Below, piece by piece: positions 48,547-61,300 of a DNA stretch of 64,000 nucleotides. This DNA comes from Azolla caroliniana. Lineage: Eukaryota > Polypodiophyta. A program made the translations under genes and the position numbers. The notes below the pieces were generated by a model, which searched no databases, had not been told where the DNA came from, and was given only the letters and a program-made list of their open reading frames with translations. Within the stretch, counting starts at the first letter, position 1. Every line of letters starts with the position of its first letter. The stretch spans positions 3,844,001-3,908,000 of the forward strand of contig JBHGNT010000009.1 of assembly GCA_043228905.1 (NCBI GenBank). Direction: 5' to 3'.

Positions 48547-51500
48547 ATGGCATCAACATCCGGCTCATCGGAGATGAGTCTAAGGAGGTTTGACGGTTCC
48601 AACTTCAACTTCTAGAAAAAACAAATGCAGGACTATCTCATAGTCAAGGGTCAGATAGACCCGATTGAGAATGAAAATCCTCCAGAAGCATACAATTCAA
48701 ACGAGTGGCTAAAGCTAGACAGAATCGTCCGTGCCACGATTCAGATGCACTTGTTGGAGTCAATGTACTTCACAGTGCAATCATGCTCGACAACTTTTGA
48801 ACTTTGGAAAACACTGTCGGAAACTTATGAAAAGAAAGTCGCCGCAACGAAGATGTATCTGATCCGGTGCCTCTACAACTTGCGGATGAAAGAATCCAAT
48901 TCAGTTCAGGCACACGTCAACGAGTACGAAAGCCTAAGCTCCCAAATATCGTCTCAAGGGACAACAATAGAGGATGAACTCAGAGCAATGATACTCATGA
49001 GTACTCTCCCCTCTTCTTGGGAAACTTTCGTCACAACCGTGTGCAATGCTTCAACAACTGCCATTAAGTACTCCGAAATCACGAGCGCAATCCTGACTGA
49101 AGCAGCTCGGAGAAAATCTTTCACCAAAGACTCGGCAAATGAAGCTTACGTAGTACAAGGTTCGACCGACCGATCGAACAACTGGGGAAGAAGTTCTTCC
49201 CGAACGCTGAACAATCAGTGAAGCCGGAGCAAGTCTCGGGACAACCGAATCTACAACTACTGCAAGAAACTAGGACACATCAAAGCTGACTATCAGGCAC
49301 TCAAAGCAAAAACCGACAAAGCTCAGAGAGCGGATCAAAAGAGTAGCTGGCATGAGGAGGTCAACTACGTCGGCTCTTCAGCCGAAATTTTGACAACCGA
49401 CCCGAACATACTGTCCATAGAGAACCCTATCGAATTCGAAGTTCTACTTATGACTAAGGAATCGAGCACATGGCTCCTGGACTCGGGCGCATCGTATCAT
49501 GTGACACCTCACCTCACCGATCGCAGTTTCGGCAATACTCGAACCGGCACTCCGACTCAATTTGAGTCGGGAACTCGCAACACTGTACCATAATCGGAAT
49601 CGGCACCGCAGAGCTCAACCTTCCAAGTGGCTCTACACTCGTACTACACAACGTCCGACACGTTCCTGAGCTTTCAAGACCCTTGATCTCAATCGGACAA
49701 CTTGACGAAGTCGGCATCCGTGCCGGGTTCTCATTAGGATGGTGGACACTCCACAAAGGGAACCTCCTGCTTACTCGAGGACCAAAGGTACACTCTTTGT
49801 ACCCTTTATATGTCACACTCAAAGAGGGTGACTTATTTTTGGTTGATATCCCCGTGTCATCATTATGGCACGGATGACTTGGACACCTTAGCAAGGCCGG
49901 CATAACGCACCTATCCAGAGCCGGTTACATCCCCAAGCTCTCCTTCTTGGATCACCGATTCTGCGAGCATTGCCAATACGACAAACAGGTAGCCGCATCA
50001 CACTCGACATCGGCACCAAGAGAATCGAGTCCCCTCGATTTGGTCCACTCAGACGTCTGTGGCCCGATGCCACATCAGTCTCTTGGCAATGCTTCGTACT
50101 TCGTCAGTTTTATTGACGACTCGACTCGGAAGGTGTGGGCTTACCCCATTAGAACCAAAGGTTGGGTGTTCTCGATCTTCTCCGAATGGCTTGCAATGGT
50201 TGAAAACCAAACCGGTCAGAAATTAAAATGTCTCTGAACCGATAATGGAGGAGAATTCAAGTTTGATGAATTCGTCAAATTTTGCCGGGAACGCGACATT
50301 CGACGTGAATATACGACACCCTATAGTCCGGATCAAAACAGAATTGCTGAATGCATGAATCGGACGATTCAAGAACGCATAGTATCCATGGTCCAACACT
50401 CCGGATTGTCGAATGGCTTATGGGCGGAGGCTCTACTTACGGCAGTACACATAATAAATATGTCGCCAAATAGACCTCTAGGACTTAAAATACCTTACTA
50501 AGGAAACATGGACCGGCAGTAAGCCGAATTATGACAAGCTAAGGATCTTCGACTTCAAGGCATATGCCCTCATACCGAAAGACGACTGCCGGAAACTCGC
50601 ACCAAGATCAAGGAAATGCATTTTCCTTGGATATGGACCCGATGGCGAGATTGGATACCGACTCTAGGACCCCGAGCACAGAAACATCGTCCGAAGTTCG
50701 GACGTCGTGTTCAATGAGTCGGCTATGCATAAAATGGCCGAAAGGCCTATTGAAGTCTAAAGGGTAATATTTTCCAAAGTGCCAACCCTTCATGAAGGCC
50801 CAACCCACAACACGAGATCGGTTTCACGGGTAACCGACACCTCTCGTCCTGAATCCACCGATTCAGCACAGCCGAAGGGCTCGACTTCCAACCATCCGAC
50901 ACCTATACCTGGTGCGACCAGTCTAGTCATACCTTGAAGATCCGAGAGACTGTTGCAACCTCTGGAAAGGTACTCTCCCGGAATTTTCTTTACTGATGTC
51001 GACGAACCGACGTCTTACGAAGAAGCATCGGCATCTAGCGATGGAGTCGGAAATGCACTCCATTCGCGCAAACAAGACTTAGGACTTGGTCGAATTACAG
51101 AAGAATCAACGTGCTCTTCTGTGTAAGTGGGTTTATTGACTAAAAGAGACGTCTGACTCGACCAACCCAAAGTACAAGGCCACATTAATTGCGAAGGGAT
51201 TTCAACAAGAATATGGTGTCGACTTCGACGAAATCTTTTCACCAGTGGTGAAAATGACAACCCTTCGTTTCATGCTCGGCTTCGTGGCCGCTGACAACCT
51301 GGAGCTGATTCAGCTAGATGTAAAAACGACATTCCTCCACGGTGACCTATAGGAGGAAATCTATATGGAGCAGCCGAAAGGCTTTGTGGCATCCGACTAG
51401 GAACATCTAGTCTGCCGACTCAGGAAGAGTTTATACAGCCTGAAACAAGCACCTTGATAGTGGTACAAGAAGTTCGACGACTTCATCCAGTCGGTCGGCT

Positions 51501-52514
51501 TCTCCAAGAGCGATGAGGACCATTGTCTCTTCACCAAAATAGCTCAAGACGGGTCTCCCGTCTTCCTCATCATTTACGTGGACGACATGCTACTCTTAGG
51601 CCGACATGCCGGAGAGATCACCGAACTCGTTTGGAAATTGCGGTTGAAGTTTGCCATGAAGGACCTCGGTTCGGCAAGACACATACTTGGTATGAAGATT
51701 AGTCGACATCGCGATAAACGACAACTTTTCTTGTCTCAAACCGACTACATTGAACGTGTCTTGGAACGCTTCAACATGCACTCGGCCAAGTCTGCCTCGA
51801 CCCCGCTCCCCATTAACCTTCGGCTATCTCAACGAGACTGCTCGACATCCGGTCCGGAGGGGGAAGATATGAAGTCGGTACCGTATGCACCGGTAGTCGG
51901 CTCCCTTATGTACGCGATGGTCGTGACACGGCCTGATATTTCTCACGTTGTAGGAGTCGTCAACAGATTCATGCACAACCAAGGCCGATCGCACTAGAAC
52001 GCAGTCAAGCATGTGTTAAGATATCTAGCTGGCACAAAAGACCACGACATTCTTTTTGGCCCGAACTCAACCTTAGGCGTAGTCGGTTACACCGACTCGG
52101 ACTTCGCCGGCTGCGTGGACAGTCGGAAATCAACAACCGGATATTGTTTCAAATTCGGCAATGGAGCAATCTCGTGGAAGTCGAAACTTCAGGAGTGCAC
52201 AACCACCTCAACGACCGAAGTGGAATATGTAGCTACGTCCGATGCAACAAAGAGAAGCTTTATGGCTCGTTCGGCTGGCACACATGTTTCGACAAGTCGA
52301 CCTCGACTCAGCTCCAGTTGTCTACATCGATAGTCAGGGTGTTGTTGCTTTGTCAAAAAATCCGGTTCACCACAACGCCTCCAAGCATTTCAACATTCGA
52401 TATCACTTTGTTCGGGACTGCGTCATTTCAAGGAAAATCGGTCTCAAGAAGATATCCACAACCGATAATGTTGCAGATGGAATGACCAAGTGTCTTTCGG
52501 CGGATAGCTTCTAG
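48547..52514 (+). pseudogene. Copia gag-pol polyprotein with many nonsense changes
   Basis: ATG 48547, stop 52512-52514. UBN2-type gag 48625-49221. A degenerate CCHC (YCKKLGHIKADY, last Cys lost) at about 49258-49296. Protease WLLDSGASYHVT at about 49471-49506. Integrase HSDVCGP, DNGGEF and NRIAECMN (50040-50360). RT KLQLDV-like IQLDVKTTFLH, catalytic YVDDMLLLG (about 51576-51602). RNase H YTDSDFAGCVDSRKSTTGY (52087-52143). Stops at 48614, 50235, 51350, 51398, 51456 and 51996 replace expected Trp, Arg or Gln codons, consistent with C-to-T or G-to-A decay. Confidence 0.92.
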
Positions 52515-52756
52515 TCCCTTCGGCACCAAATGGGCGTAACGAAAAATCAGTCCGGTTAAAAAGTCGAACACAAAACACAGGATGGTTTCGGACAACCGAC
52601 ATCGGTTCTTTGAGGATTGGCTTCAGCTTTTCCGACCTGACCAGTTCGGTCTTTTGACTTCAGATCTTGCCGACTCAAACAAAACCGATCTGTCCGATAA
52701 ACCTTGTATATACCTGTAATTTAAGATAACCCATGTATATGCCCATTACGGGGGAG

Positions 52757-52948
52757 TGTCGAATACAAGTGTATAATGGCCGTATTCACACTGTCCCTTT
52801 GGACAACCCAAGTTTGGGCTATTTCTGTAAATAGCATAAAGGGCAGATGCCCTAGGATAGTCACTATATAAAGTGACATTGTAACCTTTAGTGAAGGTTG
52901 ATTGTCATTTGTAACTGTTGCTATTAAGAAATAAAACGTTTCTTTGTG

Positions 52949-52995
<47 letters not shown>

Positions 52996-53074
52996 CTTGT
53001 TCATTCTCATACACAGGTCCTTCAACATCACAGATGTTGTTTGTTCTTCCGCACTGACGACCTTGTCCCCAACA
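52757..53074 (+). repeat. Copia 3' LTR
   Basis: It matches the 5' LTR except for about a dozen substitutions and a longer (CT)21 run at about 52950-52991. Confidence 0.95.
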
Positions 53075-53500
53075 CTGATCACCAACGTACTTTTTGGTTC
53101 GCTCAATATTTTTGTGTTTTTCCTTAAGGCACCGCATCTAATCTATCTTTTGCGCTTCAATTGAACTACTAGTAACCAATCTTATGTGGTCGTCATAGGG
53201 CATTTGTTCTGCACCATAGATTATTGCATCTGAGAAATGCAATAAGAGCCTACATCCGTCTTGTGGCTCCCATTGCAAACTAGACGAGTATTGTTTGGCA
53301 TACAACATCATCTGGTTGTGACCGACCACACTTTTTTGGATGAGGAAGACGTGGTTAAATTTTATATTATTAAGCTTAGCAAGAACCCTACATCGAGTCC
53401 CATCACCATCAACACAAAAAGCCTTTAAAATCATAAACTTCCACGAGAGAGGAAAATGAAGTGCCTCCCCCCACGAATGAGGGAAAAGAAACTGATACAA
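53075..53500 (-). pseudogene. Unidentified protein, N-terminal half, cut by Copia
   Basis: The frame SWKFMILKAFCVDGDGTRCR, then GCRLLLHFSDAIIYGAEQMP, then KNIERTKKYVGDQ runs into the CTGAT target. It joins in frame to DVEWWDNFFN at 47632 on the other side of the Copia. One TAG at 53138-53140 interrupts it. The true start is not visible; the upstream sequence gives no clear exon. Confidence 0.5.
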
Positions 53501-54768
53501 TTACACACCAATATACCCTTAGACATACATATACACATAGACATCGCACATGCATGCATGTTTATATACACACACATCTAGACTTTCACCTACACATCAA
53601 CATATGTATATGTACTACCACACAAACACATTCATTCATTGGACCATCTCAATTCATTACTTTATGATAGCACCCACGATCACGTACGTCACCAACCATC
53701 GTTGTTTGTGTTGCTTCGTGATGTTGATACCATTATCCAATACTAATATACTCTTCTCCGTGACTCATCCATGCTATTGCCTCTACTGGTTTACCTTTAT
53801 CATGCAATGCTCTCTTGATTGCCACCACCTAATCAACCCATATTTAGTATCTTCTTAGCTCAACTACACATGTTGCCCTTGAATTGTTCTCTCATATAAT
53901 TATTTCATGTCAAATGCTAACATTCTTTGTGTTCTTATTTTGTTGTCATCCTACTTGAAAATTTCAAGCCATATCTTACAAGTAAAATAGTCACTGCTTC
54001 ACATGCATCCATTATTTCCTTGTCATTTTTCTTGTATCTTAACCGGTCCTTCATCATCAATGTACTTAATAATATGTGACTTCTTGGAAAACTTTCCAAG
54101 GGATTGATCTTGGTCATCATTTAATCCGACTTATAGATGAGCATAATGTGTAGATGTGCCTAATTACATCTCTTTGAAGAGGACTCATTGATACGACATA
54201 CTATTAACTTTTGCTCCTAGCTACACCTCTCCTTATTAGATTATATCTAGTTATTGGTGATATAATATCATAAACATGATCAAGAACATATGGTTATCTC
54301 AATGGATCAACATCCCCTAAGCAATAAGGATTTCTCTAGCTCGTAATTTATTCCAATTCATCAACAATCCTCACGTCCAAACACGTCTAACTAAATCTCT
54401 TCGCAAATGGATTCACGATACCATCAGCTTATGGTAATGCCAAGTCCTCTTTGACGTGGATGATATGACTCGAGATTATATATATATGCTCAGGATGCTC
54501 AGAAGCACCATTCCAAAGTGGAACACTTGATATCGATTCAAGGATCCATATATACATCTAGCTTCGTGGGGCACACTCTTGGGACGGTCCCGCCCCTAGC
54601 CTTGACTCTCTAAACAAGTTTTTGAGCTGCCAAGGCCTTACTATCTTACTAGTGGAACTTATTACTTATAAATGCTCTCCGAAGGAAGACAGGAGAACAA
54701 TTCACATGACCCCTTCCAAACAGAGAGCCCTTTTCATTCATTATCACCTCCCCCTCCACACACACACG

Positions 54769-54770
<2 letters not shown>
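53501..54770. other. Intergenic DNA, CA-rich then AT-rich
   Basis: A CACATA-rich patch lies at about 53500-53640. No recognisable gene. It may hold distal promoter sequence of the GAUT gene. Confidence 0.4.
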
Positions 54771-54773
<3 letters not shown>

Positions 54774-54849
<76 letters not shown>

Positions 54850-54989
54850 ACCCTTTTAACAAAACAGAGACTCTTTTTTGACTATAAATTCACTCATTCG
54901 CTCACTCTCTCTCTCTCTCCATTACACACACACACACAAGATCCTTTTTCAAAACAGAGACCTTCCTTAATTACAAATTCATTCATTCA

Positions 54990-55034
<45 letters not shown>
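54774..55034. repeat. Cluster of (CT)n and (CA)n microsatellites
   Basis: (CT)n at about 54773-54810 runs directly into (CA)n to about 54845. Shorter CT and CA runs lie at about 54903-54938, and (CT)n at about 54995-55034. The open frames across them are artefacts of the repeats. Confidence 0.95.
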
Positions 55035-55037
<3 letters not shown>

Positions 55038-55355
55038 CCCTGTTCTGCTGATTCATCTTCAAGCTCACCACCGATCTTGGGCCTTCACACAAGACTTTCG
55101 GAGGTATATTTTGTTCATCTCGTTTTCTTTGCACGTCTTTGTATATATAATGAATGGATTTGAATATACATACTAGCATTTGAACCCGAACCTGAGCTTC
55201 TGTACCTGAATATTAGATCTCTCGCTCAAATCTGAAGAAAAGAAGGGGTCGGGCTCAAGCTTTCATGGCGATCTTACCGATCCGCTGCTTCACAAGCTAA
55301 GATCTGCCTGGTTTCCTTTTCCTCCTCCTCTTCTTCTATAGAAGATCTGCAGAAA
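55035..55355 (+). promoter_or_regulatory. Promoter / 5' leader of the GAUT gene
   Basis: A TATA-like gtatatataa lies at 55141-55150, about 205 bases before the ATG. A CTCCTCCTC-rich stretch lies just upstream of the ATG. The transcription start is inferred only. Confidence 0.35.
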
Positions 55356-58300
55356 ATGAAACGTAGGCTTTTAGATCCCAGGAGACAACAGAGGAGGAAA
55401 TTCTCTTCTTCTGCGTTTTTTTTGCTTATTGTGGGTCTCTTCACATTGTTTACATTTGCTCTTCTTGGACACCAACGGCGCCCCATTCCATCTGCTCCTT
55501 CACGAATCAAGGTTTACCATCCTTTTCTTTTGTCTTTTTTCTTCTTCTTCTCAGATAATTTCTTTTATTCGAAATTATTGCATAAGATCTCATTTTGCGT
55601 TTAAGTAGGAACACATCTTGCGTTTACATAAAATCTCATTTTGTGTTTAAATAAGTTCGAATCCCCTGTTTAAATAATGTCAACATTCGTGTCTAAATAA
55701 GATAAGTGTTCGCCCTTATTTAAATAAGGTAAGAGTTTTATGTTTACATCAGATCAGATGTCGTCTTTATATAAGATCAGGAGTTGTTTAGATTGAAGAC
55801 GTCCTCTTAAGAATGGAGCTTTATTTTAGTTTAGCATCAGGGGAGCTAAAAAAATAGGAAAGAGAATATCAAGGAGGCTTAATTGTCTCATTTTGGCATC
55901 ACTACACCAATTTTATATTTGGCTTCATGCTGAAACTTGTTATGAAGTTACTGCATAGTGAAATTGGAACCCAATTCATCAAATCTCTCCTTTGTTTGTA
56001 GGAATTTTTTAATTAGTCTTTGCACTTCACAACCAAATCATGTAAAGAACAATTTCTTTATGCCAACACATGAAGAGCAAGTTTTAGCAAGGCTACCTTG
56101 TGCTAAATAACGTTCGTTCATAACTGTGATTTCCAGTTCCCTCGTAGAGCCTCATATAGTATGTTTATGAAGAGAGGTTATATAAGGTACTTGGGGTAAT
56201 TCCTGTAGCTCTTCCACCTGAGCCACTACATGCGAGCTTTGTCTTGTTCACTCTAGGCATGATAGTGAAAGCTATTTGCCACTTGCAAAGTGCTACAAAG
56301 TGGGCACATTTTGCACACAATTTCATTGGGTTATGGTGGAGGGCTTCCCACAGGAGAGGACCAGATGCACTATTGTGCTGGTTCAAAGATTGTTAATTCC
56401 CTATAATTAAGGAACTACAAGACCATCATGATTGGTCATATCATGACCATACTATTGTGGGTCAATACTTGAGGTGGGGTTTAGCTCATGCCATAGTTGT
56501 TAAAAAATGTGTATCCTACATTTATTCTATGTTTTAGAATACTCTGAAGTATTCTACACGTATTCTACGTTTTAGAACTGTGATTTTTCAAAATTTCACA
56601 TATTCTATGTATTCTAAAAATTTGACGTATTCTACATATTTAACAAGTATTTAACATTTCAAAAAATTGTAAACATTTTGAAAATTTTAAAAATTATTAT
56701 TCTTTTGAAAAAAACATTAAATTTTAAGAAGCATTTAACATATTTTATGAGTATTCTACATATTTAAAGTATTCTAGATGTATTCTGAGTATTTAACGTA
56801 TTTATCTGTAAAATACGTATTCTAAATGTTTTAAAAAAGAAGTTAGAATACTTAGCATACATATTCTATGCGTATTGTATGCTAAGTATCCTACAACAAT
56901 GGCTCATGCAGAGAGAGGAGAGGGGCTTTCCGTCCTTGACCAGGTGAGCTTCAGATGGGCATTCACTACCATCAATCACATTTTCGTTCTATGTTGGCTC
57001 ATTAATGGACAAGGTATAGTCATAAGATGCTACATTGTTGCTTTGTGGACTTGGCAAAGTTTTTGACACAGTTCTGTGCAAGATGCTCTTCCAAGGCTAC
57101 CAAGGATTGTGGTTAACTGCAGAGATAATTTGGGCCATTTGTGCTATGTACAAGAAAGTGAAAGGTAGAGTGCATTGCATTGGGGCCTTATTAGAAACCA
57201 TTGCCAGTGCAATTGGTGTGAAGCAAGGGTGCCCACTCTCTCTCACAGTTTCTGGAATCTGCCTCGATGAAGTCTTTTACTATATTGCGAGCTGGGGGAG
57301 AGATTGTGAACTATAAAAGTAGCCAATGCATTATTATATCATGATTAATGCTGATGTCAACTCGATTTTGTAGTCTTAGGTGGGTCCACATGGCCATCTC
57401 ATTGCTCTTGATGAGTTTTGCACCTAGAGAAGGCTTCCGATAAACCCTGGGAAGACCAAGACTATGTTGTTTTACATATGCAAACTTGTTAGGAAAGGTG
57501 CAATATTGACATCGTCAGGAGGCTAGGTGGAGGTGGGGGAGTCTTAGGCATACATGGAAGTTACTTTTGCAAGCCCACTAGGACTTTTCACCTTGACACG
57601 GTGCAATTACCTAGATGATATGCAACCTTGGATATGAGAAAGCAGAAAGCACATTTTAATAAAGCTTTTATGTAAGGATAGGTTACGACACAATAGTCTC
57701 ATCCAGCTTGATGTATGCACCAACGGTGTGGGCCCTTGAACTCTCACGTATGTCATGGACAAAGATTGAGATTGCAGATATATATGATGACATGCCTAAT
57801 ACACATCGAGAACTTGGTATTACATGATAATATCAGAGCACAGATCTCACTGCATTGCTCTTGATTGTTTAAGACGTCTTCTAGGACAAAGATTGAGATT
57901 GCAGATATATATGATGACATGCCTAATACACATCGAGAACTTGGTATTACATGATAATATCAGAGCACAGATCTCACTGCATTGCTCTTGATTGTTTAAG
58001 ACGTCTTCTAGGAAATCTGTTTTGTTTAGGAGGTGAATTACCATGAGATAAACTCACCATGCAATGTATTGAAGTCCCCTAGATGGATAGATAGATATTT
58101 TTTTAGCGTCCATAGAGAGGCCAATATTGACCCATAGGACCTAAGTACAAAAGTTATCTTTATGTGTGTCTCCTTCTAAGAAGGGATATTCATACTTTGA
58201 AGCACCAAGTCTCGGTGTGCGAATAAGGCATACACATATGAGCTCAACCTTCTAGGTGTTCTCTCTAGTATGATACTCAAGTCATCATCCCCACTTAATA

Positions 58301-61300
58301 TATCGTCATAGCTTTCATGAATTGCACTATACGCAGAGCATGTAAAAAGCAAGTTATTTTGGCTGATTTTGATTCCATAATGCAACTTCAATACTTAGGT
58401 TGTGTGATCAAGTGCGAAGGAGTGTTAGGGCTCTACGAGAGTTAATACTCATGTTAGTAATGAGGTAAGGTTGAATATGATCAATGGGCCTTCTTGCCTT
58501 AAATAGGACCCAACATTCAGGATTGATGTTTGCAATGTAATATTCTAATTTTGTCCTTTAGCATCTTTCCACTTCTTCCCTAGTGGATCTCCCAATTTTG
58601 GAGTTTGCTTATGGCTTTCAACCATGAACCTTTATTGATGTTAATATACATCGTGATGAGTTGAGAAATACACAAAACATTCCAAGAGATACGCAAAATA
58701 TGCTAGATATCGCATGATATAATATAAAAACGACTCAATATAGAGCACATTTTTATGCTGACCATATTTGAGAACCTTTTGTTTTCAACCTTGGACAAAA
58801 AGTATTTCCATGTGTGCCTTACGATTCTAAGCCATTATCTATTGGTAAGTGTGCTAAATTAGCCCCATGGTTTTGTGGACCTTTCACATTCCTCAAATGC
58901 ATTGGTTCATCCGTCTATTCCCTCGCTCTTCTTGACGGTATCAAAATCCATTCGGTTTTGATGTAAATCATTTGAAAGAACTTCTTTGTTCTCACAATAA
59001 TATAGTTACAACCGAAACTTTGTTTATTTTCGAGGATTTAGTTTCTAAGCCACATGCACTTTAGAGATTTCTCGATGTTAAAATAAAACATTTTTCTTAC
59101 AAAACAATCCAAGAATTAAAAATTAAATGTATTTATAAGTCTATTGAAGATGCTACATGGGAACAAGAAGACACCATTAAGACGAACTTCCCTAACTTCT
59201 CATTTCAAGAGATGTGATGTCTTAAAGAGGGGGGTATATACAGGCATAACCACAATTGGTATAAACACGAAACCCTAAACTTTTGAGAGTGGATCATGGA
59301 AATCGACAAAAGTTTCTGGACTTGTTACGAAGGGCACAAAGAAATGCTGTTTATTTTGCAAAAGCCTGACCACTTCGTGATGCCAATTATTTCATGTGTG
59401 CTTGCAATCTGAAACTAAAACTTTTGAAACATTTTGTATGCATAAAACATTGGTCTTACCTACCACATTTTAAGTGACAATTTTCAAGATCAGATTTCAG
59501 ACTTTTGGGATAATATGTATGATGTTAATTATGGTTCCAATTTGTTTGTGAGCTTTGAAATCACAGCTATAATTTGGCATTTCATACATAGATACAATAT
59601 CAGCGCAAGCTACAGGTTGGGAATTCCTCCATAAAATACCCCTGGTTGCCGCAAATGGCTATTAAATCCCTCACTAAACCAGAAAATGGTCTCATAATAC
59701 AATGTTTATGCAACACATTTGTTTTAATGGTGTACTCATTTCTATTTATTAATTATGTTTGATCTGCAATGCGAGTCAAAATGTTTTCATAGAAATGTTT
59801 TTCCTTCAGGCTGTCCTAGTTTTAAGAATAATAGCAATGTTTTTAGGATCTTACTTGACCTGGATTCATCAAATAAAATATATATAAATTTTTATGAGGA
59901 ATTTTTCATAAAAGTATTTTTCAGATACCAAAATGTATTCCAAATTATGAGGAATTGAGCAACATTGATTGGATGGTTGTGATAAGTCAATTTTCTGAAA
60001 ATGAACTTGATGCGAATGATTTTATTTAAACTCTGGCACCCCAATGGAAAACTGATCTGGATAATGACATTTGAATTGTAGTTCTTCTAAAAGTTTTATA
60101 TTATTCATCATAGGTTTGTATATCTGGGCATGGAAACCACCATGCTTGTGTAATAGTGTTAAAGAGTGCCACTCCTGTCCTTACATGCTTGTTTCTATTC
60201 TGCAGCATGTGAATGAGCCATCCTCATTCAATTTGACAAATGAGATTCTTAGTTCTGTGTCTTTAACTCGGCAATTGGGGGATCAGATGACACTAGCCAA
60301 GGCCTATGTTGTAATAGCAAAGGAAAACAATAATTTAGAACTGGCATGGGAATTAAGTGCACAGATTCGAGCATGCCAGCAACTTCTTTCTAAATCAGCA
60401 GCACGAGGTTACCCATCAAGTCTGGAGGAGGCTGAACCAATTATACGAGCACTTTCTATATTGATCTATCAGGCGAAAGAGCTTCATTATGATAGTGCTA
60501 CAATGATAATGAAACTCAAGGCCCAGATTCAGGGATTAGAGGAAAGGGTTAATGCAGCTACAGTACAGAGCACAACTTTTGGGCAACTTGCAGCAGAAGC
60601 GGTACCAAAAGGTTTGTATTGTCTTGGAAATAGGCTTACTATGGAATGGGCAATTGATCCCGATCTTCGGAGTTTCATTGCAAGGCAGAAGCGATCAACA
60701 AAGCTAGTAGATACCAGACTCTATCATTTTTGCATCTTCTCTGACAATATACTTGCAACTTCTGTAGTGGTGAACTCAACAGTCACAAATGCGGTGCAGC
60801 CCGACCATCTTGTTTTTCACCTTGTGACAGATCAAGTTAATTTTGGCGCTATGCAGGCATGGTTCAGCATAAATGATTTTAAAGGAGCAACAATTGAAGT
60901 GCAAAATGTAGACAATTTCTCATGGCTCAATGCTTCCTATGTGCCTGTGCTGAAGCAACTTCAGGATGCAGAGACTCAGAGTTATTACTTCAAAGGAGGC
61001 CAAGATCCCAAGAGTGCTGTGAAATTCCGTAATCCAAAGTACTTATCCATGCTTAACCACTTGCGGTTTTACATTCCTGAAGTCTATCCTTCTTTGAAGA
61101 AGGTAGTATTTCTTGATGATGATGTGGTGGTTCAAAAGGACTTGACAAATTTATTCTCAATAGATCTTCATGGGAATGTGAATGGAGCAGTGGAGACTTG
61201 CCTAGAGTCTTTCCATCGATACCACAAATACTTGAATTTCTCTCATCCAAAGATTCAAGCAAGTTTCGATCCTGATGCTTGTGGATGGGCCTTCGGAATG

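Larger units (their letters stand above)
47638..53074 (+). mobile_element. Full-length Copia element, TSD CTGAT
   Basis: LTRs 47638-47939 (302 bp) and 52757-53074 (318 bp), both TGTCGAATAC...CCCCAACA. TSD CTGAT at 47633-47637 and 53075-53079. PBS TGGTATCAGAGC at 47942-47953. Polypurine tract acgggggag at 52748-52756. About a dozen substitutions separate the LTRs by eye. It splits an unidentified minus-strand reading frame. Confidence 0.97.
55512..60205 (+). other. Intron 1 of the GAUT gene, 4.7 kb, TE-rich
   Basis: It contains two decayed LINE pieces in opposite orientations, a 127 bp tandem duplication and a Gypsy 3' remnant. It begins with a repetitive AAATAAG/TGTTTA-rich part (55590-55800) and has an AT-rich tattcta-repeat stretch at about 56510-56890. 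Confidence 0.85.

Noticed and set aside
54622-55176. 184-codon open frame with Ser-Leu and His-Thr runs
   Set aside because: Translation of (CT)n and (CA)n microsatellites upstream of the GAUT gene.
57820-57840. atgataatatcagagc as a true primer-binding site with an LTR
   Set aside because: It sits inside the tandem duplication and no paired LTR ends are recognisable.
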